Assembly (NCBI GenBank): GCA_044370415.1
Contig: JBILVO010000049.1
Span: 1-24,302 of the forward strand
Direction of reading: 5' to 3'
Length of the DNA stretch: 24,302 nucleotides
DNA from: CAMCQY01 sp044370415
GTDB lineage: Bacteria > Planctomycetota > Planctomycetia > Pirellulales > UBA1268
Part shown: piece by piece, positions 6,643 through 13,779 of the stretch
Layout of the letters: every line of letters begins with the position of its first letter
How positions within the stretch are numbered: position 1 is the stretch's first letter
Translations under genes and position numbers: made by a program
The notes under the pieces: generated by a model
The model's database searches: none
Told to the model about the DNA's origin: nothing
The model's input: the letters and a program-made list of their open reading frames with translations, nothing else

Positions 6643-9045
6643 TCACGGAGGTGCCGGCCGCTTGTCCCACTCCACGACGGCCCAGAACGGGTGCTGCCGG
6701 TCCGCCCGGAGCCGCAGGTCCTCGAGCATCACCCGCGTGTCGGGGCTCACGTCGCCCTTGAGGAGGCGGCGGCCGTCGAGGGTGACCGTCACCGGCTTCG
6801 TGAAATCGACGAGCTCCGGTGAGAGCCAGATCCGCACCCGATCGGCGCCGCAGCGGACCGCGAGGGTGCCGGCCGGCACGGTGTTCGGCGGCATCGTCTT
6901 GGCCTCGATCGAGAACGGCTTCACGTTCGCGGGCAAGGGCCACTGGGCCGGCAACACCATCGTGCGGGCCGGCTGCCCCTCCATCTCCACCCACCAGAAG
7001 AAGCGGTCCCACGGCCGCATCGACACCGCGTCGATGGTGGCGGGAAAGAAGGCCCGCTGGCGGCGGCCCATCCAGTCGAAGATCCGCGGCACCTCCTCGG
7101 CGAAGTGCTCGTGTCCCCGGCCGCGGTACTCGACGTACGTCGCGTCGAAGCCCTTGGCCAGGTAGCGGTCGAGGTCCATGGTGTTGCGGCCGAAGCAGGC
7201 GGCGTCGAGCTCGCCGCCCACGAGGTAGATGGGCAGGCCGCGGGCGTTGGGCCAGTAGTGGTTGACGTACTTGCCGGCGGACGCGGAGACCGCCACCAGG
7301 CCGGCCCACATGTCGGGGTGCGACAGCGCGATGTCCCACGCGGCGTCGCCGCCGATCGAGTGGCCCGACAGGAAGACGCGGTCGGTGTCGATCGAGAACC
7401 GGCGCAGCGATTCCCGCAGTGACGCCAGGACGACCGCGTGCTCCGGGGCGGAGTAGTCGTATGCCGTCTGTCTGGCGGCGGTCCAGGCGGGCGCGATCAC
7501 GATGGTGCCGTTGCGTCCCGCGTGCCCGCGCCGCTGCCCGTCGGTGCCGGCCGGCCCCGCCCACCACTCGATCTGGTCGAGTGGGTTGGACCACGAGGCG
7601 TGCAGCGACACGACCGCGGGATAGCGGCGCAGGGGGTCGTATTCCGGGGGCAACTGCACCAGGCAGCGGACCGGCTCCTCGTCGGGCAGGCCTCGCACCT
7701 CAACCTCGTGCAGGCCCGGGGCGATCTCCGCGGGCGGCTCGAGCGGCGGCCGCATCTGGCGGGCGATCGCGGCGATGATCGCGGGGGAAAACGCCTCCTC
7801 CTGGCCGAGCGCCTGGTACGCCCGGTCGCGGGCGGCGCGGTCCGGCGCCCGCAGGTACTCGATGAGGAGCGACCGCACCCGCGCCGCCGAGAGCGCGAGC
7901 TTGAGGTTGCGGTCGGCCGCCGCCGCACCCTGCAGCCAGCCGTTGATGCCGATCGCGAGAGCGGCCTCCGCGGGCGTGTCGGGATCGTCGCCCAGGCGTT
8001 CGAACGTCGCCAGCCGATCGAGGGCGGCGAACGTCAGGTCGTGCTCGATCTCGTCGACGATCCCGGCCGCCTCCCGGCGGGTCTCCTCCTCTGCGACGCC
8101 CTCGGCCCGCCGGCGGAGTTCGGCGAGGATCCGGCGTGCGGTCTCCTGTCGGCCGCGATACTTCTCGCGGGCCTCGCGGACGGCCTCGAGCGTCTCGGCG
8201 CCCGTGCCGTCGACGGGAAACTTTTCCAGCAGGTCGACCACCAGGCCATCCTGGCCGACGCGGCCGCGGACGAGCACCTCCTCGAGAAGCTTGTCGGCAG
8301 CGAGGCCGGCCAGGTCGCGACGCTGCTCCGCCAGGGCGAGGTCCGGAAAGTCGCGCAGCACCTCGTCGAGTTCCTGCCGCGCGTCGTCGTAGCGCTCGGC
8401 CTGGAGGAACAGCCGCACCACCCGCAGCCGCTCCTCCGAGCTGGTGCGGTCGATCTGCTGGTCGATCACCCGCTTGAGGACGTCGCGCGGGATCGACGAC
8501 GTGGCGATCCTCATGTCGAGGGCGTACTGCTGCTCCGTCACGACGGCCTCGACGCTCGTCCAGCGCGGCGCGATGCGGGTGATGCCCTGCACGATGTCGA
8601 GGCGTCCGCCGGCCGTGGCGAGCGTGAGAATCCGCCGGCCGAATTCGTCGAAGGGTGTGGCGCCGACGATGCCGCCGAACGCGGCCAGCCTCCTGCCGCC
8701 GTCGGGAATCCGCTGCGGGATCAGGATCTGCTCGTTTCCGGACGTCGCCGCCGGCTCGGCCTTCACGACCCGGCGTTTCGAGACCATCGTCCGCGTCAGC
8801 TCGTCGTCGCACAGCAGGATCGGCATGGCGCCACTGCGGTTGACATCGGCGGCGGGATCGACGGCCACGCCTGGCAGGAGCACGAACTTGCCCTCGAGCA
8901 CCCGGCCGTCGGCCAGTTCGACCCGATCCGCATGCAGCGGTGCCGGGCGGAGCGTCAGCGCGGCGAGGGCCAGCAGCCATGCGGCCGCGGGCCGCGCGCA
9001 TCCGAACCGAGCTTTGACTCGCGTCTTCCTGACTCGCGTCGCCAC
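6643..9045 (-). CDS. Exported alpha/beta-hydrolase (esterase or peptidase-like) with long N-terminal region
   Basis: 800 residues from a GTG at 9045, supported by AGGAGG at 9059-9054 eight bases upstream. A signal peptide is clear: basic residues, then AAAWLLALAALTL and cleavage near LHA (about 39). Residues 40-160 are beta-rich and start RVELADGRVLEGKF. Residues 170-430 are mostly helical and TPR-like (LFLQAERYDDARQELDEVL). The hydrolase domain spans about 445-670: the oxyanion region VVSLHASWSNP, nucleophile GHSIGG with Ser563, GGELDA with Asp614 as probable acid, and GRGHEHF with His645 or His647. About 130 further residues form a C-terminal beta-rich tail. It resembles secreted PHB-depolymerase or prolyl-oligopeptidase-type esterases, but the substrate is unknown. 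The long N-terminal helical region is much more than a minimal esterase needs. Confidence 0.85.
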   Translation of the reverse strand: MATRVRKTRVKARFGCARPAAAWLLALAALTLRPAPLHADRVELADGRVLEGKFVLLPGVAVDPAADVNRSGAMPILLCDDELTRTMVSKRRVVKAEPAATSGNEQILIPQRIPDGGRRLAAFGGIVGATPFDEFGRRILTLATAGGRLDIVQGITRIAPRWTSVEAVVTEQQYALDMRIATSSIPRDVLKRVIDQQIDRTSSEERLRVVRLFLQAERYDDARQELDEVLRDFPDLALAEQRRDLAGLAADKLLEEVLVRGRVGQDGLVVDLLEKFPVDGTGAETLEAVREAREKYRGRQETARRILAELRRRAEGVAEEETRREAAGIVDEIEHDLTFAALDRLATFERLGDDPDTPAEAALAIGINGWLQGAAAADRNLKLALSAARVRSLLIEYLRAPDRAARDRAYQALGQEEAFSPAIIAAIARQMRPPLEPPAEIAPGLHEVEVRGLPDEEPVRCLVQLPPEYDPLRRYPAVVSLHASWSNPLDQIEWWAGPAGTDGQRRGHAGRNGTIVIAPAWTAARQTAYDYSAPEHAVVLASLRESLRRFSIDTDRVFLSGHSIGGDAAWDIALSHPDMWAGLVAVSASAGKYVNHYWPNARGLPIYLVGGELDAACFGRNTMDLDRYLAKGFDATYVEYRGRGHEHFAEEVPRIFDWMGRRQRAFFPATIDAVSMRPWDRFFWWVEMEGQPARTMVLPAQWPLPANVKPFSIEAKTMPPNTVPAGTLAVRCGADRVRIWLSPELVDFTKPVTVTLDGRRLLKGDVSPDTRVMLEDLRLRADRQHPFWAVVEWDKRPAPP

Positions 9046-9053
9046 CGGCGTGA

Positions 9054-9076
9054 CCTCCTGTCGTCAACGCATTCTA
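9054..9076 (-). promoter_or_regulatory. Ribosome binding site and -10-like box for the hydrolase gene
   Basis: On the minus strand, AGGAGG at 9059-9054 lies eight bases before the GTG start at 9045. Further upstream TAGAAT (9076-9071) matches the -10 consensus at five of six positions and would give a leader of about 20 bases. No convincing -35 is seen. The ribosome binding site is solid; the promoter is tentative. Confidence 0.45.
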
Positions 9077-9148
9077 TCGGCGGGCGGCCTGGGCGTCTGG
9101 GGCGGCGGCCTGCCCCGCCGGCCGCACGTGCACGCCCGACGCGGTTGC

Positions 9149-9178
9149 TTGACCGGCGCCGGACGGGTGGCCGACAAT
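9149..9178 (+). promoter_or_regulatory. Probable promoter for the 9286-12045 gene run
   Basis: TTGACC (9149-9154) and GACAAT (9173-9178), separated by 18 bases, match the -35 and -10 consensus at five and four of six positions. The pair lies in the 240-base divergent gap between the hydrolase gene and the small membrane gene, about 100 bases before the latter's start. It is the best sigma-70-like match near any gene in the window. Confidence 0.45.
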
Positions 9179-9285
9179 GCGGTCAACGCGGGGTCGCTGG
9201 CCGCGGCCCGTCACGGCGGGTTGAGGCCGCGTCCCATCGCGGCGGTGCGTGGGAAACGTCGGCCGGTTGGAGCGATCGAGTCGCC

Positions 9286-9585
9286 ATGCGGGAATCGAGA
9301 ATGCGAGACGCGCTGCGGCGATTTCTTCTGCGGGCGGTCCTCCTGACGCTACTGCTGCCGGTGGCGCTCGCCGTCGTCGTCGGCCTGGGCGCGCTGCTTT
9401 CGGCGGTGGGCGACCGGGCCGGGGCCGTTGCCTGCGGTCGGGTGTGCCTCGTCGTCGGCGCGGCCTGGCTGATGGCCCTCGCGGGCACGGCGACCGTCGC
9501 CGGCCTGCTCGCGCTCGATGGGCCGCCTCCCCCCGGCCCGCCGCACGATCGCGATCGGGGTGAGCCGCCCCCCGCGGGCCACTGA
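9286..9585 (+). CDS. Small two-span membrane protein
   Basis: 99 residues with two long hydrophobic helices (about 16-39 and 50-75) joined by a short loop containing GDRAGAVACGR. A proline-rich, charged cytoplasmic-type tail ends PPPGPPHDRDRGEPPPAGH. No catalytic or binding motif is visible and the family is not recognised. Start choice is uncertain: ATG at 9286 (used here) or ATG at 9301, which would remove five residues (MRESR); neither has a strong Shine-Dalgarno. It is followed after 17 bases by a zinc-ribbon membrane protein and then by a dihaem protein, all on the same strand with short gaps, so a shared transcript is likely. Confidence 0.6.
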   Translation: MRESRMRDALRRFLLRAVLLTLLLPVALAVVVGLGALLSAVGDRAGAVACGRVCLVVGAAWLMALAGTATVAGLLALDGPPPPGPPHDRDRGEPPPAGH

Positions 9586-9602
9586 GTCTGCGGGAGGCCA
9601 TC

Positions 9603-9992
9603 ATGGCCATCGCCTTGCGTTGCACCGGCTGCCGGTGCCGCATCCACGTGGCGGACCGCCGGGCCGGCACCACCGTGTCGTGCCCACGCTGCCGGACGCG
9701 GGTGGTCGTGCCCACCGCCGGCGAGCCAGCCCAGCCGACTCTGCTCGAGGGGCGCGAGATCGAGCGCTCGCTGGCGGCGCTGGAGCCGGTCGTGGGAGGG
9801 TCGTTCGCCGAGGAATCCTTCGTCGTGCCGGTGCCGGAAGATTCGGACGTGGGGGAGACCCATGGCGGCCCGCGGCCTGCCGGCGTGACACTCCCCCGCT
9901 GGGCCATCTATGCTGTGCTTCTGGCGTTCCCCGTCGTCGCGGCGGTGTCGTTCGTCTGCGGGTGCCTGTGGATGGCGGCCGGCGGACGCTGA
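9603..9992 (+). CDS. Zinc-ribbon protein with a C-terminal membrane anchor
   Basis: 129 residues. The N-terminus has two CxxC pairs, C7-C10 and C27-C30, in the pattern LRCTGCRCRI ... VSCPRCRTRVVVP, a classic four-cysteine zinc ribbon followed by a basic strand. After a poorly conserved acidic linker (about 40-95) there is one membrane helix at about 99-121 (WAIYAVLLAFPVVAAVSFV) and a short tail. The ATG has GGAGG at 9593-9597 five bases upstream, which settles the start. Similar one-ribbon, one-helix proteins are common in planctomycetes, but I know of no defined function. The position between a small membrane protein and a dihaem protein suggests an envelope role, by inference only. Confidence 0.75.
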   Translation: MAIALRCTGCRCRIHVADRRAGTTVSCPRCRTRVVVPTAGEPAQPTLLEGREIERSLAALEPVVGGSFAEESFVVPVPEDSDVGETHGGPRPAGVTLPRWAIYAVLLAFPVVAAVSFVCGCLWMAAGGR

Positions 9993-10059
9993 CATCCGCC
10001 GGCATCTCCCCGCGGCCATGTCGTCCCGCCCGGCATGTCCCGCCCTCGGAACCAGCACC

Positions 10060-12045
10060 ATGAGCAGCCCTGTTCGTCGTGTCCCGGCATCGCGCGAGAC
10101 CTCGCCTGCTGCGTCGCCTCACTTCATCGCGGTGCTCATGGCGGCGAGTGTCGTCGCTGCCGTGGCCGTGACGACGAGGCCCATGGTGGCGGCCGAGCAG
10201 CCGGACCGCGGCTCCTCGGCGTCGACGGCATCTTCGAAGGCCGTCCGCGACCTGCTCGACCAGGCAGCGGAGCTCCTGGCGGAAGGGAGGCCGGGAAAGG
10301 CCGCCGACCGCGCGGCGGAGGCCGCGAGGGGGATCGAACAGCTGGCGAATCAGGACAAGGTGCCGTCCGGGCTGCGCAGCCTGTGGGACCGCTGCCGTTC
10401 GCTGCGGGACGACATCGCCCTCGAGGGGGTCGACGTCGAGCGGATCGTGCTGGCTCCGCTCCGCCCCGCCAGCCCCAAGGGGGGCGGCTCGCCCCGTCCC
10501 GGAACCCCTGCGGCGATGTCGCCTGCCCGCCCCGCCGGCGCGTCCGCCGTCGGCTTCAGCCGCCAGGTGGCTCCGATCCTCGCCCGGCACTGCGGCGGGT
10601 GCCACATCGCCGGCCGCAAGGGCGGATTCCAGATGGCGTCCTACGCCGGCCTCATGAAGACCGGGGTGGTTCAGCCCGGCGTCGGCGAGGCCAGCCGTCT
10701 CGTCGAGGTGATCCTCAGCGGTGACATGCCACGCGGCGGCGGCCAGGTGTCGCCCGACGAGGTCGCGATCCTGACGAAGTGGATCGACGCGGGCGCCGCG
10801 TTCGACGGGCCCGACCCCGCGGCGCCGATCGACGTGATCGCGCGACAGTCGACGGCCGCGGCGGCGCCGCCGGCCGCGGAGCCCGTTGCCGCCAAACCGC
10901 TCAAGCCCCTGAAGGGGGGCGTTTCGTTCGCAGCCGACGTCGCTCCCGTCCTGCTCGAGCACTGTGCCGGCTGCCACGACGCCGCCAACCCCGAGTCGAA
11001 CCTGAGCATGGCGACGCTGGAGCGGCTGTCGCGCGGCGGTCGTGGGGGTGCGCCGTTCATGTCGGGCAAGGGCGCCGACAGTCTGCTCGTGAAGAAGCTC
11101 AAGGGTGTCGGCATCGAGGGCCAGCGGATGCCTCTGGGGAAGGACCCGCTGCCCAATGACGTGATCGCGAAGATTCAGGCCTGGATCGATCAGGGCGCCG
11201 GGATCGACATGCTCACGGCCAAGGACGACCTCGCCGCCGTGGCCTCCGCGGGCCGGGCCCGCACGCTCACGCACGAGGCGCTGCGGCCGGTGCGGTTCGA
11301 GGCCGGCCGGCGGCTCTGGGCCCGCGCGATCCCGGACGAGCGGCCGACCGTCGAGGATCGTGGCGACGTCCTGGTGGTGGGGAACCTCTCGGGGCCCCGG
11401 CTGGAGTCGCTGGCCGGACGGGCGGAGGAGGTGGCCGGTCGGCTGCAGGACGACCTGACGGGCGGCTCGGTGATCCTCAAGGGAGGCCTGGTCGTCTACG
11501 CCTTCGCCAAGCCCTACGATTTTTCGAGCTTCTGGCAGACCGTCTTTTCAGACGAGCGACCGAAGGGGGTGACGTCGGGCGCCGGCGTCGCCGGCGACGT
11601 CGCCTATGCGGCGATCGTCGCGGGCGGGGACGATGCCGATGCGGCCGAGGTGACGGCCGCGCTCACCGAGCAGATGGCCGCCGCCGCACTCCTGGGCCGC
11701 GGAGCGCCCGTCTGGTTCGCCCGCGGGGCGGGCCGGGCCCTGGCGACAAAGGCCGCGCCGAAGGCGGCGATCGTGCAGGCGTGGCGCCGCCAGGTGCACG
11801 AGGCCTTCGCGCGGATGGGCTCGGTCGCCGACGTCATGGCGGGCCGCGGCGACCCCGAAGCCGCGGCCGGCGCGTCGGGCGGATTCGTCACAACGCTGGC
11901 CGGAGGTTCGCGGCTGCCGGCGCTCGTGAAGCAGCTCGACGAAGGGGTCGCCTTCGAACAGGCGTTTCAGCGGGTCTTCCGCGCCGCGCCCCAGGCGGCC
12001 TTCGAAGCCTGGTGCGTCCAGCAGTCGCGGGCCGGGCGCAAGTGA
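10060..12045 (+). CDS. Exported dihaem cytochrome c protein with a degenerate peptidase-MA-like C-terminus
   Basis: 661 residues. A signal or anchor helix (about 20-44) ends near MVAAEQ; residues 55-125 are helical. Two planctomycete-type cytochrome c modules follow. Module 1 has FSRQVAPILARHCGGCH (C178, C181, H182) with MPRGGGQ (M223) as possible distal ligand. Module 2 has FAADVAPVLLEHCAGCH (C302, C305, H306) with MPLGKDPLP (M357). Each ends in a KWIDAGA or AWIDQGA helix. The remaining 270 residues carry the skeleton of a gluzincin (peptidase MA) domain: AALTEQM where HExxH is expected, GAPVWFARGAGRALA where PxWLxEGLA is expected, and a closing FEQAFQRVF segment. The zinc-binding histidines are missing. 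Haem attachment must occur outside the cytoplasmic membrane. The start at 10060 was preferred over 10018 because it leads directly into the signal helix. Confidence 0.85.
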   Translation: MSSPVRRVPASRETSPAASPHFIAVLMAASVVAAVAVTTRPMVAAEQPDRGSSASTASSKAVRDLLDQAAELLAEGRPGKAADRAAEAARGIEQLANQDKVPSGLRSLWDRCRSLRDDIALEGVDVERIVLAPLRPASPKGGGSPRPGTPAAMSPARPAGASAVGFSRQVAPILARHCGGCHIAGRKGGFQMASYAGLMKTGVVQPGVGEASRLVEVILSGDMPRGGGQVSPDEVAILTKWIDAGAAFDGPDPAAPIDVIARQSTAAAAPPAAEPVAAKPLKPLKGGVSFAADVAPVLLEHCAGCHDAANPESNLSMATLERLSRGGRGGAPFMSGKGADSLLVKKLKGVGIEGQRMPLGKDPLPNDVIAKIQAWIDQGAGIDMLTAKDDLAAVASAGRARTLTHEALRPVRFEAGRRLWARAIPDERPTVEDRGDVLVVGNLSGPRLESLAGRAEEVAGRLQDDLTGGSVILKGGLVVYAFAKPYDFSSFWQTVFSDERPKGVTSGAGVAGDVAYAAIVAGGDDADAAEVTAALTEQMAAAALLGRGAPVWFARGAGRALATKAAPKAAIVQAWRRQVHEAFARMGSVADVMAGRGDPEAAAGASGGFVTTLAGGSRLPALVKQLDEGVAFEQAFQRVFRAAPQAAFEAWCVQQSRAGRK

Positions 12046-12071
12046 ACTGCGGGTCGCCCCGGCCGGCGGGA

Positions 12072-12317
12072 GCGCGGGGCGATAAGTTTTCCACCGCAAT
12101 GCCGTAGCGTCGTGGATGCGGAGAGCTCGTTTAAAAAAAGACGGGGGTGCCTTGGACACCGGGGCATGTGATCCGAGAGGCAACTCCGGCACGGGGCCGG
12201 CACCTTCGGCGGGACACGCGACCAGCACCATTGATTCGGCCCCCAACGAGCCTCGTTAAGAGCTCACCGGCATGGGGCGACGTCATCACGAGCATGGCAG
12301 AAAACTTATCGCCGCGC
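12072..12317. repeat. Long imperfect inverted repeat between convergent genes
   Basis: An exact 12-base inverted pair, CGATAAGTTTTC at 12080-12091 and its complement at 12300-12311, is flanked outside by GCGCGG (12072-12077) and CCGCGC (12312-12317). Further matching blocks lie inside in the same order: CGTCG (12108-12112) against CGACG (12278-12282), then ATGC and GAGCTC (12123-12128) against GAGCTC (12260-12265). The two arms are about 57 bases and the spacer about 130. The stretch is noticeably richer in A and T than its surroundings. It fills nearly the whole gap between the dihaem gene and the DUF4912 gene. It could be a MITE or other element remnant; no target duplication is evident. 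Confidence 0.55.
12133..12160 (-). terminator. Possible terminator for the DUF4912 transcript
   Basis: On the minus strand a six-pair hairpin (12160-12146, GGTGTC/GGCACC with one G-T pair, loop CAA) is followed six bases later by seven Ts (12139-12133). It lies about 165 bases past the DUF4912 stop, inside the inverted repeat. The gap between stem and T-run is longer than ideal. Confidence 0.3.
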
Positions 12318-12323
12318 ACTCCT

Positions 12324-13469
12324 TCACTCGGCGCTGTCGCGGCCCGTCGGCCCCATCAGCTTGGTATTCCGTTCCACAGCCATCACGACCATCTGCTGGG
12401 CGCCGCCGTCCGCCATGCTGGCGACGATGGGCAGCACCTGTCGCCGATTCGGCAGCTCCACGCGCACACGAAACGTGCCGTCGGCGTGCACCTTGACCGG
12501 TTCGCCCTGCAGCGTGACGTAGGCGCCCGGCTGGGTCACGCCGTAGACGACCATCTCGGCGTCGACCTCGAGGTCGAAGGGGGCGACCACCTCGTCTGTG
12601 TCCTCTTCGTCGGGCGCCGCTGCGCGGCCCGACGGTGGGCCCATCGGCCGCTGCAGCCGCTCCTGGAAGAGCTCCTGCAGCTCCGAGCTGTTCTGCTCCG
12701 CCGAGAAGCCGCCGCTCATCGCGTAGATCCGCTCGCAGTCCTCGGCGATCGCACCCCAGTGGGCGTCGAGCGTGTCCCCCTGCGGCAAGGTCGGCGTCGA
12801 CACGGCGTTGCTGCGGGCCAGCGAGTGAAACCGGCCCGAGACGGCAAGGTAGCCGATCTCGCAGCGGTAGCGCAGCGGCTCGCGGATGTCGATGAACCAG
12901 TTCTTCACGCCGCCGTGCACCGGAATCTCGCGGACCACCCGCTCCGACGGCGATGCGTGGAGACCGCTCTCGAGCTGCACGAGCCGCAGCACTGGGCTGG
13001 CGCCATGCCACTCCTGGCCGAGGGCCGCCTGCGCACGGGTGATGCTGCGGGCGGTCAGCTCCCAGAAGACGTGGAGCCAGTGCGGACCCCGCACCATGAG
13101 CACCATGCGGTCTCGGACGGGCCGCGGAACGCGTCCGCCCTCGGGGGGCGTCGCAAGGTTCTTGGCTTTGAGCATGCGGTCGCGGACCTGCTGCAGCCTC
13201 TGGGCGACGGCCTCGTCGCGGGCGGCGTTGGTGACGACGGCCGTCGGCGCGGCGACCCGATGCGGTGATCCACCCCGTCCCGACGGCCTCGCCGTCGCGG
13301 TGACCGAACGGGCTGCAGCAGCGACGACGGGCGGGCTCGACCGCGCCTTCCGCACCAGGGCGCGGATCAGCTGGTCCTTCCGCATGGCGTGCCAGCCCGC
13401 GACGCCATGCTGCTTCGCGAGCCGCGCGAGATCCCGGACGGGCTTGTCCTTCAGACTGGCTGACGTCAT
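12324..13469 (-). CDS. DUF4912 protein with N-terminal Rho-N/SAP-like motif
   Basis: 381 residues. The first 40 (VRDLARLAKQHGVAGWHAMRK, then DQLIRALVRKA) match the small helix-extended-helix fold of Rho N-terminal or SAP modules, which often bind nucleic acid. A basic, Ala/Pro-rich linker follows to about 80. Residues about 117-225 look like DUF4912: MVLMVRGPHWLHVFWELT, an immunoglobulin-like strand pattern, then NWFIDIREPLRYRCEIGYL. An acidic break (DEEDTDEV, 287-294) precedes a second beta-rich stretch (FDLEVDAEMVVYGVTQPGAY to about 370). No signal peptide or membrane helix is seen. The ATG at 13469 has AGGAT at 13480-13476 upstream. DUF4912 proteins are of unknown function; this Rho-N plus DUF4912 pairing is a known combination, as far as I recall. 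It is downstream of the TPR/alpha-CTD gene on the same strand, separated by 310 bases. Confidence 0.8.
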   Translation of the reverse strand: MTSASLKDKPVRDLARLAKQHGVAGWHAMRKDQLIRALVRKARSSPPVVAAAARSVTATARPSGRGGSPHRVAAPTAVVTNAARDEAVAQRLQQVRDRMLKAKNLATPPEGGRVPRPVRDRMVLMVRGPHWLHVFWELTARSITRAQAALGQEWHGASPVLRLVQLESGLHASPSERVVREIPVHGGVKNWFIDIREPLRYRCEIGYLAVSGRFHSLARSNAVSTPTLPQGDTLDAHWGAIAEDCERIYAMSGGFSAEQNSSELQELFQERLQRPMGPPSGRAAAPDEEDTDEVVAPFDLEVDAEMVVYGVTQPGAYVTLQGEPVKVHADGTFRVRVELPNRRQVLPIVASMADGGAQQMVVMAVERNTKLMGPTGRDSAE

Positions 13470-13779
13470 CCGGCGATCCTGTTGCGACCTGCGAAGGACG
13501 CGTTCGAGAGCGGCATCGTTTCTGCGGTCCGGGGATCCTGCAACGGACGAACCGATCGCGCTCGCTGCTGCGGCGGGCAGTGTCGCCGTGGCGGCAACCC
13601 GCAGCCGGCGGCGGCACGAAGATCGATACGACCGAAATCAACCGTACCGAGAAACCGCCGAGAACGCAAACAGGGCACCCTCCGAAAGGGTGGTTTTTTC
13701 GGCATCGTCCCCGGTTTTGAAGATGTTTTCGCGACGGGGACACGTCGGCGGGCCGCTCGCCCGTTCGCCGCAGGCCGGC
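13470..13779. other. 310-base gap holding RNA-like structure
   Basis: No coding stretch is supported. It contains a seven-pair stem GCTGCGG (13567-13573) with CCGCAGC (13599-13605). It also holds a plus-strand intrinsic terminator (13676-13699) and a further stem GTCCCCG (13707-13713) with CGGGGAC (13735-13741) around a 21-base loop. The last lies about 40 bases beyond the TPR/alpha-CTD stop and may be that gene's 3' end structure. The neighbouring genes are both on the minus strand. Confidence 0.5.
13676..13699 (+). terminator. Intrinsic terminator on the plus strand with no plus-strand gene before it
   Basis: CACCCT (13676-13681), loop CCGAA, AGGGTG (13687-13692), then G and six Ts (13694-13699): a textbook Rho-independent terminator reading left to right. 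On the opposite strand no T-run follows the stem, so it does not serve the minus-strand genes on either side. The nearest plus-strand gene upstream ends 1.6 kb away. Confidence 0.6.

Noticed and set aside
7438..9585. Very long plus-strand open frame across the hydrolase gene
   Set aside because: It is the antisense of a gene with signal peptide, catalytic triad and Shine-Dalgarno. GC-rich codon use leaves opposite frames open. Only its last 99 codons (from 9286) are taken as a gene.
9601..11274. 557-codon minus-strand frame opposite the zinc-ribbon and dihaem genes
   Set aside because: Shadow frame; the plus strand has CxxC and CxxCH motifs in the right places.
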